The notes under the pieces were generated by a model. That model was not told the origin of the DNA, ran no database searches, and saw nothing but the letters and a program-made list of their open reading frames with translations. Made by a program: the position numbers and the translations under genes. 64,000 nucleotides of DNA from an uncultured Roseicyclus sp. (GTDB taxonomy: Bacteria; Pseudomonadota; Alphaproteobacteria; Rhodobacterales; Rhodobacteraceae), in contig CANLEH010000001.1 in the NCBI GenBank assembly GCA_947489665.1, positions 1,088,501 to 1,152,500 on the forward strand, in the 5' to 3' direction. This document shows positions 34,814-43,400 of this stretch, one piece after another. Positions within the stretch are counted from its first letter, which is position 1. Each line of letters opens with the position of its first letter.

Positions 34814-34827
34814 TTGCGCGCGCGCAA
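34814..34827. promoter_or_regulatory. 14-bp palindrome TTGCGCG/CGCGCAA
   Basis: A perfect dyad five bases after the GNAT stop and 65 bases before the DUF2927 ATG. It shares the TTGC-CG core-GCAA layout with the palindrome after ptsP at 27757. Confidence 0.3.
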
Positions 34828-34891
34828 CAGGTTTCACGCTTTGTGAACCGCGCGCTTGATCCACAGCGCGGGCCGCGCCATCACAGGCGTC

Positions 34892-35587
34892 ATGTGGCGT
34901 GTTGTGACCCTCATTCTGCTGACCGTTCTGATCGGTCCACGCCCCGTGCACGCGCAGGAATTCATCGCCGTTCCTGACATCATCTCCGACGATGCCTTCT
35001 ACCGGCTTGTCGCCTGTGGGGCGGCGCCGGGTGGAGAATGCTCGAAACCTTTCATCTACTGGCCGGAAGACCGCCGCCTGGCACTGCGTGTGGGGATCGC
35101 GGCGACGGGGGAGAGCTTTGCCGACTACAGATACGACCTAGTCGATGCGGCCATCGATGCAGCCATTGATGAGATCAACGGCGCCGGCGCCCATCTGTTT
35201 TTGGAACGGGTCTATGAAGGCGAAATGGATATTCCGGTGTTCCTGGTGGACGCCCCGCAGGGCGGCATCATCGAGGGGACAGGCCTGGACGAACTGGACG
35301 GGTCGTCCATCGCCATCGGACGGGTCGCCATCCGCTCACGTGGTGAAGACATCGTCGCGGCCTCCATCGCCATCAGCCACGATATCCGCCGGCGTGAGAT
35401 CGCCTCGGTGATCCTGGAGGAGCTTGTGCAATCGCTTGGCCTTGTGACCGACATCGCCTCACCCGCCTATGAACGTTCCATTTTTGCTGAGAACGGCAAT
35501 TCCATGACGCGCCTGCGCGGTCAGGATGCGGCAGCACTCAGACGTCATTATCCGCGCCCGGGCGTTCCGGTACGCGGCTCTGAATGA
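34892..35587 (+). CDS. DUF2927 secreted protein
   Basis: A 231-residue protein from the ATG at 34892. Residues 1-22 ([21 protein letters not shown]) are a Sec signal peptide ending in VHA. The mature protein contains the DUF2927 pattern, with the helix [16 protein letters not shown] near residues 175-190 followed by the conserved S-I-F-A-E-N-G. Family function is unknown; the E-E-L-x-Q segment recalls degenerate zinc peptidases but no HExxH is present. It ends 13 bases before the apt start. Confidence 0.8.
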   Translation: MWRVVTLILLTVLIGPRPVHAQEFIAVPDIISDDAFYRLVACGAAPGGECSKPFIYWPEDRRLALRVGIAATGESFADYRYDLVDAAIDAAIDEINGAGAHLFLERVYEGEMDIPVFLVDAPQGGIIEGTGLDELDGSSIAIGRVAIRSRGEDIVAASIAISHDIRRREIASVILEELVQSLGLVTDIASPAYERSIFAENGNSMTRLRGQDAAALRRHYPRPGVPVRGSE

Positions 35588-35600
35588 AAGGCCAGATCCC

Positions 35601-36140
35601 ATGATCGCCGATAAACAGGTGCGCGATTACATCCGCACCATCCCAGACTTCCCGCACGAGGGCATCCTGTTCCGCGATGTGACAACGCTGTTCCAGGACC
35701 CGCGCGGTTTTCGGCTGGCGGTGGATCAGCTTCTGTCGCCGTTTGTGGGCCAGCATATCGACGCCGTCGCCGGGCTTGAGGCGCGCGGGTTCATCCTTGG
35801 CGGGGCCGTTGCGCATCAGCTCTCTAAAGGGTTCGTGCCAGTCCGCAAGAAGGGCAAGCTGCCGGCGGCGACGATCGAGCAGGCCTATCAGCTGGAATAT
35901 GGCGAGGCGGTCGTCGAGATCCACGATGATGCCGTGGCGGCCGGCGACAAGGTTTTGATCGTCGACGATCTTCTGGCCACAGGCGGCACGGCAGAGGCCG
36001 GGATCAAGTTGATCGAGCGTCTGGGAGCCGAAGTTCTGGGGTGTGCCTTTGTCGTCGATCTGCCCGATCTGGGCGGACGCAAACGGCTGGAACAGATGGG
36101 CGTGCCGGTTCACGCGATCTGCGCCTATGAGGGGCTTTGA
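35601..36140 (+). CDS. apt: Adenine phosphoribosyltransferase
   Basis: A 179-residue enzyme from the ATG at 35601 ([20 protein letters not shown]). It joins adenine and PRPP to make AMP in purine salvage. The PRPP loop [17 protein letters not shown] is at about 117-133, the substrate segment [11 protein letters not shown] near 60, and the flexible loop [10 protein letters not shown] near 85. Length matches the family. It is last in an operon with DUF2927 and GNAT genes. Confidence 0.95.
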   Translation: MIADKQVRDYIRTIPDFPHEGILFRDVTTLFQDPRGFRLAVDQLLSPFVGQHIDAVAGLEARGFILGGAVAHQLSKGFVPVRKKGKLPAATIEQAYQLEYGEAVVEIHDDAVAAGDKVLIVDDLLATGGTAEAGIKLIERLGAEVLGCAFVVDLPDLGGRKRLEQMGVPVHAICAYEGL

Positions 36141-36261
36141 TCAGCCGCCTGATCCAACTCGAAAAGTGACGTCGACGTTAACCCGTCGTTAACCAAGGAC
36201 TTCTATCCCTTTGCACACCCACAGTGTTGTTTGTGGACTTCTCTGCTTGTCGTACCCAGAC

Positions 36262-36296
36262 GCTGCACGTTCCGACCCCAATCCGGGACGTGCAGC
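36262..36296. terminator. 9-bp stem hairpin between apt and tRNA-Leu
   Basis: GCTGCACGT (36262-36270) pairs perfectly with ACGTGCAGC (36288-36296) around a 17-base loop. It is 122 bases beyond the apt stop and 61 before the tRNA. There is no T-run, so it is either a rho-assisted terminator or a processing structure. Confidence 0.35.
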
Positions 36297-36356
36297 ACCT
36301 GCAGCAATTTCCCCGGATTGTCATTTCCTCCGCGCCCGGATACGGCTTGGGGCGAA

Positions 36357-36443
36357 GCGGGCGTGATGGAATTGGTAGACATATCGGACTTAAAATCCGT
36401 GGGCCTTTGTGCCGTGTGGGTTCGAGTCCCACCGCCCGCACCA
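36357..36443 (+). tRNA. tRNA-Leu (UAA)
   Basis: Acceptor GCGGGCG pairs with CGCCCGC, followed by A and an encoded CCA (36441-36443). The anticodon arm CGGA-CTTAAAA-TCCG gives TAA, and the T-loop is GGTTCGAGTCC. The long variable arm expected of tRNA-Leu lies between. 87 nt including CCA. Confidence 0.95.
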
Positions 36444-36541
36444 AGCGGTCTTTCCTGAGAACATGCAACGCGTACTCTCACAACAATGCATGCGGAGCGC
36501 CTGTGGCTCTCTCAACTCACACATAGACCCATCCGCATCCA

Positions 36542-38497
36542 TCATCTGGAATTCGCCAAACGGACGTCCCAGTACCGCTCCTGAAGGTCGCGCATCCAAA
36601 GTTGCAGGTGGTCGAGCAACCGGGCGCGACCTATGCGCACCCTCGCCTCGATTGGCGTGCCAACAAGCTCTGCGGGTGCCTGTGCCAACGTCGCGCGGAT
36701 GCTGTAGGTTTGGCGCCCCGTTTCCACATCCTGGGCGACCTGTTGGATCAATGTGATGTCGCGCAGGCCCAAGTCTTGTCGGACCTCCCCCGCGACGCGC
36801 AGTGAGATGTCGACCGTCTCGCTTTCAAAGAGGTCCACGTACCGCTCCGGGAACCGGCCCTGGACCACAGACGGACCAATGCTTGGGAAGAACGCCCCGA
36901 CTGTCTGCCCTTCCTGAAGTCCTTCCCCAAGGGCGAGGCCGTCCGCCGCAACGAAAAGTCCCGCCTGTGGCGCGGATTGAACCTGCTCCGCTGCCCGTCG
37001 TTCAAAATCCGTCAGGCGGGCCTCGACCAATCGCAACCGTTCCTCTGCGGCAAGAACCTCTTCCGGAGTGACGCCAAGAGCCGCGTCGCGCGCGGTTGTG
37101 AGAAGGCGCTGTTCCGCCTCCAGCAAAACCTGATCCTGCGCGAACAGGAGGTTTTCGACCGCGAAAATCAGATCACCGCCTTCAAAGGGGCCGTCCGGGG
37201 CGAGGTCTGTCAGGATCGCGCCGCCACCGCTGGTATCGACAAAGCGCACTTCATAGCTGCCCGCGCGGTCAAGTTGCAGCGGCATGACAACGATGAACGG
37301 CACCCTGATCAGCAGCAAGGCCGCCGCCAATGCGCCACCCAAACCGACCCAGAACACGAGGCGCCTGAGCCCGCCTTTTCTTGCTGTCCGCGCCGTGTCG
37401 GGCGCTGCATCCGATAAAAGGGGTGAGACGAACATGGCGTATCCTGCCCATAGCACCAACACGATTCCAAGGCCGAAGAACCGGGGCAGCATGATCCACG
37501 CGATGGTGAGAAGGATGTTGACGCGGTAGAGCATCGACAGAAACCCGAACCCCGCCAGCGCGCCTTCACCCCGCCCCCTCGGCAGGGCGCCGTCTGCCCC
37601 CAGATGCGTGATCCAGCGCGTCGTTTTCTTGAACCGCGCCTGCGCCCGTGTCGCGAGGTTGCGCTGACCCAAGGCATCGGACAGCGCATAATAGCCGTCC
37701 AGCTTGATCAACGGGTTGCCATTGAACAGGACCGAATTGAGACTGGAGAAGAAGAAGATATTTGCCAGCAGCGTCTTGCCAAACCCACCCGGCGCGAAGT
37801 GCCAGGCGATCAGCGCTACAAGCGCGACCGTCAGGTCCACGAACAGCCCCGCAAGCGAGATGTTGATGCGTTGCCGCCGATTGGCTGTGAGATCCGCCAT
37901 CGAGCAATCGACAAACGGCATCGGGTAAAGCCCGACGAACATCAGCCCGCCCTTGCGCACCGGAACGCCGTAGCGTGTAGCCACCAGCAAATGGCCCATC
38001 TCGTGCAGCAGCTTCAGGATCGGGGCGATCAGCGCGAAACTGGCCAGCGCGGCGATGGAGAAGATCTGCCCGAACTCCCCCAAGATCGCCCAATTGCTTG
38101 CCGATGCGACCCCGATGGCGATGCACAGAAGGGCCGTAAAAGCGATCCAGAACTGCGGCCCCACAAGACCCCGTGCGGCCCCCATCAAGCGGGGTTGCCA
38201 CCGCGACAGGTCAATCAGGGGCACCATCGCAAAGAGCGGGTTGAACGGCTTGGACCGCGCATTCTCGACCTCAAGCATCCGGCGGTTGCCGGACATGAAC
38301 CCGTATAGCCGCTTGGCGAGCTCTTCACTGGCGGGGCGGCCTGTCGCCTGCACGCTGTGAAGGGCGCGGGCAATATCACTGTCGACGCGAAAGATGCGGC
38401 CCGAGCGTCGATCATGCACCTGATAGTGCATGTCGGTCCCGTCAGCGGCGGCCCCCAATTGAAGATGGCTTAACTCTGAAGCCCGAAATATCGCCAT
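36542..38497 (-). CDS. M50-type membrane metalloprotease fused to adaptor-like C-terminal domain
   Basis: A 651-residue protein. Residues 1-95 form a soluble domain (PqqD- or winged-helix-like, inferred). Residues about 110-400 carry several membrane helices with the zinc motif H-E-M-G-H near 165 and the second M50 motif N-P-L-I-K-L-D-G-Y-Y near 262-271, so the protease looks active. Residues 400-651 lie after the last helix and contain a coiled coil (EEVLAAEERLRLVEARLTDFERR) between beta-rich halves, as in HlyD-type adaptors. Its ATG lies inside the end of the upstream HlyD gene (28-base overlap). Related M50/adaptor proteins accompany peptide and surface-protein export. Here it may process or translocate the giant protein at 40483. 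Confidence 0.8.
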   Translation of the reverse strand: MAIFRASELSHLQLGAAADGTDMHYQVHDRRSGRIFRVDSDIARALHSVQATGRPASEELAKRLYGFMSGNRRMLEVENARSKPFNPLFAMVPLIDLSRWQPRLMGAARGLVGPQFWIAFTALLCIAIGVASASNWAILGEFGQIFSIAALASFALIAPILKLLHEMGHLLVATRYGVPVRKGGLMFVGLYPMPFVDCSMADLTANRRQRINISLAGLFVDLTVALVALIAWHFAPGGFGKTLLANIFFFSSLNSVLFNGNPLIKLDGYYALSDALGQRNLATRAQARFKKTTRWITHLGADGALPRGRGEGALAGFGFLSMLYRVNILLTIAWIMLPRFFGLGIVLVLWAGYAMFVSPLLSDAAPDTARTARKGGLRRLVFWVGLGGALAAALLLIRVPFIVVMPLQLDRAGSYEVRFVDTSGGGAILTDLAPDGPFEGGDLIFAVENLLFAQDQVLLEAEQRLLTTARDAALGVTPEEVLAAEERLRLVEARLTDFERRAAEQVQSAPQAGLFVAADGLALGEGLQEGQTVGAFFPSIGPSVVQGRFPERYVDLFESETVDISLRVAGEVRQDLGLRDITLIQQVAQDVETGRQTYSIRATLAQAPAELVGTPIEARVRIGRARLLDHLQLWMRDLQERYWDVRLANSR

Positions 38498-40110
38498 CCC
38501 AGATACCTCAGATATTCAAGCGCCGGGCGCGTCCAGCCATAGATGCGGGGGGCGTCGCCCACAGTGATCCGCGCGGCCCCGGTCAGTCCGACCAAAAGCC
38601 TGTCTTGCGGGCCATCGGTGATGCGCGCACGCACAAACAGCAGGCTTTCGTTGGTTTGCGGATCAATGCGCTGTTCGGGAAATCCGGTGATTTCGGCCGG
38701 GAACGGGTCCTGGCCTAAACCGCGAAAGCGAACCTGAACCTGCTGGCCCGCCGCAATGATCGGCGCGTCAGACGAAGGAAGCGTAAAGACGACGTCAAAG
38801 GCTTGGGTCGGCTGGATCCGCGCCACCGTTGTACCGGAGGTCAGGAATTGGCCGCGTTCGCTCGCCTCGAGCGCCTCGATCACTGTGCCGTCTATGGGCG
38901 ACGCGACGCGCAGCATCGCCAACCGGTCCTCGATCTGGGCAATGCGCAACGCCGCGATCTCCGACCGGCTTTCCGCCAGTTGAAAGGCGGCGTAATCGCC
39001 CGCATCAAGGGCCGCATTGGCGTTGATTTGTTCAAGGGCCAGCGCAATTTCCTGTTCGGACAGTTGCGCCGCCAGGTCCGGCTCCAGCAACTCCGCAATC
39101 AAATCACCCGCAGAAACAGCCGCCCCGGCCTGCACGTGCACGCTGTCGACAAAGGCGGCGAAAGGCAGGGCGATGCTGCGGGATTGCGCAGGAACGGCTT
39201 CACCGGTGGCGGTCACGATCAACGGGGCAGGCAGCGCCATCCAGATGGCAGCGGCAACCCCTGCACCCAACAGGGCCAGGCGCCGCGATCCACGCGCCAA
39301 GCGTCCCTTCGCGGCTGAGGGCGCCAGCAGGTTTGCAAGCGCTGGGGCATCGGCCAGCCAATCCGGGGCATTGGGCCCGGCCAGCACAACGGCATGGCCT
39401 GTATCCCCGTCACTCGGCAGGGCAATGGCCAGCACGGCGGCCTCAAAGGCTTTGGCGATCAGCGCTGCGTCGAGGTCGGCGGCATCCGTGGCACCCGCCC
39501 GGGTGCGGATGAGCTTTGGCGCGGTTGGGTCCGCCTTGGCGCTAGCAACGGCGCGTTCCAGAACCAGCTTGATCTCATCCTTGCGAGCGACGGACTCGGG
39601 TGAGGCGCCGAACCAGAACCGGCGCGCCTTGCCGCCCTCGATCCGAACAATGCAGCAAAATTGCGCCCCGGCCAGATCGGCAATTTCGGTCGCGAACCAA
39701 TCCTGACGCTTGGCCTTGCGTATCTTCGCAGCACCTTGCGCCGCCTCGATGATCGCGCTTGCGTCCTGTGACGCTTGGGCCGCGGCTTGCGGCTTGGCCG
39801 CCGCGGATGCTCGTTCAGACAATCGCGACAGTAGGCCCGCGACGCCGACGCCCTCTGGCACAGTCTGGAAAATCTCGAACAATCCGGTGCCATCGGCCAT
39901 TGGCGCCACGCACACAATGCCGTCCCCGTGTTTTCGCGCGGCAGGCCGCGCGCCAAGCATCTGCGACAGCAAGACGGCCATACTGGGGGAAACCGGACCG
40001 GATGCATCCAGGACCTGACCGTCCGCGGCGACCCGCCCGCTTTGATCCGGCACAGGCAGCCGTGACCCGTCCTGGGCAAGCGGCATCGGTATGGCGGGCT
40101 GGCCGCTCAC
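38470..40110 (-). CDS. HlyD-family membrane fusion protein with long cytoplasmic extension
   Basis: A 546-residue protein starting at a GTG (40110); an ATG eight codons later is an alternative. Residues 1-265 are a non-membrane region with GAF-like strands (LAGAQFCCIVRIEGGKARRFWFG). A single membrane helix lies near 275-295 (LALLGAGVAAAIWMAL), followed by a HlyD periplasmic part: a lipoyl-like half (SVHVQAGAAVSAGDLIAELLE), a short coiled coil, the second lipoyl half (VASPIDGTVIEALEASERGQFL) and a beta barrel. It would bridge inner and outer membranes. It is translated together with the M50 fusion by overlap. Confidence 0.82.
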   Translation of the reverse strand: MSGQPAIPMPLAQDGSRLPVPDQSGRVAADGQVLDASGPVSPSMAVLLSQMLGARPAARKHGDGIVCVAPMADGTGLFEIFQTVPEGVGVAGLLSRLSERASAAAKPQAAAQASQDASAIIEAAQGAAKIRKAKRQDWFATEIADLAGAQFCCIVRIEGGKARRFWFGASPESVARKDEIKLVLERAVASAKADPTAPKLIRTRAGATDAADLDAALIAKAFEAAVLAIALPSDGDTGHAVVLAGPNAPDWLADAPALANLLAPSAAKGRLARGSRRLALLGAGVAAAIWMALPAPLIVTATGEAVPAQSRSIALPFAAFVDSVHVQAGAAVSAGDLIAELLEPDLAAQLSEQEIALALEQINANAALDAGDYAAFQLAESRSEIAALRIAQIEDRLAMLRVASPIDGTVIEALEASERGQFLTSGTTVARIQPTQAFDVVFTLPSSDAPIIAAGQQVQVRFRGLGQDPFPAEITGFPEQRIDPQTNESLLFVRARITDGPQDRLLVGLTGAARITVGDAPRIYGWTRPALEYLRYLGWRYFGLQS

Positions 40111-40134
40111 CCTGCCGCGCCCTTGGCGGACAGA

Positions 40135-40440
40135 TCAGATATCAATGGTGCCGAACTGGTCTTCATAGGCTTTGATGGACTGCGCAAGGATCGTTGCAAG
40201 GCGCTTGGCCGCAAACGGGTTCATGACCATCCGTTGGCTCAATGCGACCTCCACCCGATTGCCTTCGGGTTTCACGCCGCGCCAGTTTTTGTGCGTGCCG
40301 AACAGAAGGAAGAACTCCTCACGATTGGCCGTGGCCGTCGCAATATTGGCATAGACGCTTTCCATTTTGCTGTCGTCCCATTCGACAGCGACGCCGTTCA
40401 GAGTTTCGGTGGCGGCGTTTTGGGGGCGGTCATCTGCCAT
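40135..40440 (-). CDS. DUF3467 small protein
   Basis: A 101-residue protein from an ATG with AGAGG upstream. The central Y-A-N-I-A-T-A-T-A-N-R-E-E-F-F-L-L-F-G segment and the following R-V-x-V-A-L-S-Q-R-M-V-M-N-P motif are characteristic of DUF3467, a small family of unknown function. It has no signal peptide. Placed 42 bases after the giant gene and 24 before the HlyD gene, it may be a chaperone or regulator for this system (inference). Confidence 0.8.
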   Translation of the reverse strand: MADDRPQNAATETLNGVAVEWDDSKMESVYANIATATANREEFFLLFGTHKNWRGVKPEGNRVEVALSQRMVMNPFAAKRLATILAQSIKAYEDQFGTIDI

Positions 40441-40482
40441 TGGGGCCTCTTTGACTGATTTGGTTTGGGCATTTGTGCCGCG

Positions 40483-43400
40483 TCAGGCGGCGGATTTCGT
40501 GGGCATCTCGCCCGACATTTCATCCTGAACACGCTGCAGCATCATTTGGAAGAGCTCAAGCTGAAGCGGCGATGCCGATTGTGCATTCACGCCGAGGAGG
40601 ATCAGGAAGGCGCGGCGCAGCTCCTCCTCGACCAGCGTGGGATCGGTGTCGAACTGCAACAACATACCTAGCATCTCGATGGTTGTGGGCGCGCGCAGGA
40701 ATTGCTGGATCGGGACAAGCAACTCCATGATCTGGGTGTCGATCTGCGGGGCGCCCGGGATCGACAAGGGCGTGTAGCCGATATCGGCGAAGTTATTGAA
40801 GAACCCGGTGGTCGAGAAATAGACACCAATCGACGCCCTGTATTGCGCCGTAGACAGGATATCGTTCGGGCCAAAGCCGGGGAAGTTGCCCTGCACCAGC
40901 TCCCGCTCGCCGTTGGGGCCGGTAAAGCCCGACGGCAGGATCATGCGGAATTCAGCGGCAAAGCTGTCACCGATCAGAATATCGTCTTCGGTGTTGCCGA
41001 AGAACAGGTCAGGGCCAAGGCCCCCGATCACGACATCGGGGCCATCTTCGCCATTCATCGCGTCCCGTCCGCCCAGAACGAAGGGCAGGTTGGTTTCCAG
41101 ATCAATCTGCTCAACGATGAAGGGCCCCACAGTCAGGCTGCGCTCCAGCTTGATCGTGTCGCCAAACAGGAAATCCTGTCCATCGCCGCCCAGAAGCGTG
41201 TCGGCCCCGAAGCCACCCAGCATGAAGTCCGCACCGCCGCGGCCCTCCAGCACATCATCAAACGCGACGCCGCTCTCGCCATGTTCAACCAAGGTGATCC
41301 GGTCAAGCGCGGATTGACCGGGCAAACGTTGTGCCACGGATTGCAGGACCAGATTGGCCAGATCGCCAATGATCCAGTCGTCATCGTCGCCGCCGATGAT
41401 CGTGTCCGCACCGAATTGGCCCATCAGGATGTTGTCGCCAAGGGTGCCCTCTGCGGTGATTGTATCCTCACCGCCCATATCCGTGAGCGTCAGGGTGACG
41501 GTCTCCAGATCGGTTTGATTGCGGAAGGTCAGGTCGATCACATCGCCCATAGCGATATCTTCGCCATCCCCAACGGTGATGCTGTCATCCCCAAGGCCGC
41601 CGATGGCAATGTCATTGCCGCCGCCCAGGTCGATCGTGTCCGCACCGCCATGGCTTGTCGTGTCCGCGCTTGCGGAATGCACGTTGCCCGCGCCCCCGAA
41701 GACAACGGAACCGGCATCGCCCAGGGCAATGTCGCGGCCTGTACCGGAGGTGACACTGTCGGCACCTTCGCCCGCAACCACCACATCGGCCCCGCCTGCG
41801 GTTGTGATCGTGTCATTTCCGCCAAGGCTCGTGTCGGACGAGCGGATTGCGTCATCGCCAAGTGCGCCACTTGTCGTGATGGTGCCCAGATCGCCCAAAA
41901 CGCGGTTATCGCCCGCACCCAGATCGGCGCTGTCATCGCCAAGGCCCAGGCCAACGAGATCGGTGTCGCCGCCACCCGTGACCGTATCATTGCCTTCCGC
42001 CGACCCTTCGCGGGCCGTCACCGAAAGGGGCAAGCTGCCCCCTGCGACGTGAAGCGCCTCGACCGAGCCATTGTCACCAAGAACCGCGTTCACTCCATCG
42101 CCGGTTGTCAGGCTGTCGGCACCGCCGCCGCCGATGATCACGTCGCGATCCGCGCCGCCGTTCAACGTCTCCGCCCCTGTATTGGCGCTGTCGACTGTGC
42201 CAACGGTGACCCGATCCGGCCCGGTTGCCTGGGGCACCGCTTCAAGGAAGCCATTGTCGCCCAGAACGTAATTCAGCCCATCTTCAAGATCGGCGCTGTC
42301 ACTGTCGCCGCCCAGAATGACGATGTCGGTATCATCGCCGCCAGTATAAACATCGGCACCATCTGCTGCCTCTTCGCGGCTTTCAGCCCGGGCGGGCAGG
42401 GCGTCTTCGCGGATGGAGGCCGTGATGCGCCCATTATCTGTCAGCACAACGTTCAGGCCCTCGCCTGCGTCGATCGTGTCGCCCAGATCACCGCCAAGGA
42501 TGATATCGCGACCCTCCGCCGTTGTGATGCTGTCTGCGCCGGCGTTCAGGCCGTTCGTTGTTTCCGCCGTAACCGACGCCTCGCCATTCATCGGCCGATC
42601 GACCCGCAAGGTTCCGTCATCGCCGATGACATGGCTGACGCCATCGCCAAGCGATGCCGTATCATTGCCGCCGCCCAACACCAGATAGCTCAGGCCCTCG
42701 TCCAGCGTGACGCTGTCATTGCCAGACGACGCATGAGGCACCGACGACATGGATTTGAAGATCGTCGCAATCAGGTCGAGTTGCTGGTCCTGCGCCGCCA
42801 CCTGTGCAGACGACGCGCCCGCAGGCAGGGGCGAAAGGGCGAACAAGGCTTGCAGCGGCGTGGCCAGAACCTCAAGCGTGCCATAATCGGCCATAGCGAT
42901 CAGGCCACCCGTGGTGCCGTTGATCGTGTCATCTCCCGCCCCGCCGAACACAAGGTCCAGCTTGTCAAAGCCGGTCCCGGTGCCAACATCGATCGAGTCG
43001 TTGCCATCCAGCGCGCTGACGTCCGTCATCAGCATGCCGTCACCCACGACGAACGCGCCGTTATCGCCAAAGACGATATCCGCACCAAGCCCGCTGTCGA
43101 TGGTATCGTCCCGCTCGCCGCCAATGATCACGTCATTGCCAGAGCCCGCCTGGATCACGTCCCGTGTCCCGAAGTTGGAGGCCAGCGCGCGATACGCATC
43201 CACCTGTTCCAGAATGCGAGTGCCTTCGATCAGGCCAAAGTCGCCGAAAATGATGTTGTTGCCGATCGTGTCCGACAGCATTTCGGGCGTGACGGTGTCA
43301 TCACTGCCGCCGGCCACAAGGATATCATCCCCCTGTCCGCCATCCAGCGTGTCCGATCCCGCGCCCGCAGCCCCCATCCCGGTTGAGATAAAGGTTTCGG

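Noticed and set aside
34830-34849. parS-like sequence GGTTTCAC...GTGAACC
   Set aside because: The arms are imperfect and the centre does not match the parS consensus (TGTTTCAC/GTGAAACA); no parA or parB is near.
40702-43386. Open frame of 894 codons on the plus strand
   Set aside because: It lies wholly antisense to the repeat region of the giant gene, has low-complexity Ala/Arg/Val content and no ribosome site or recognisable domain. Repetitive GC-rich coding sequence often leaves the opposite strand open.
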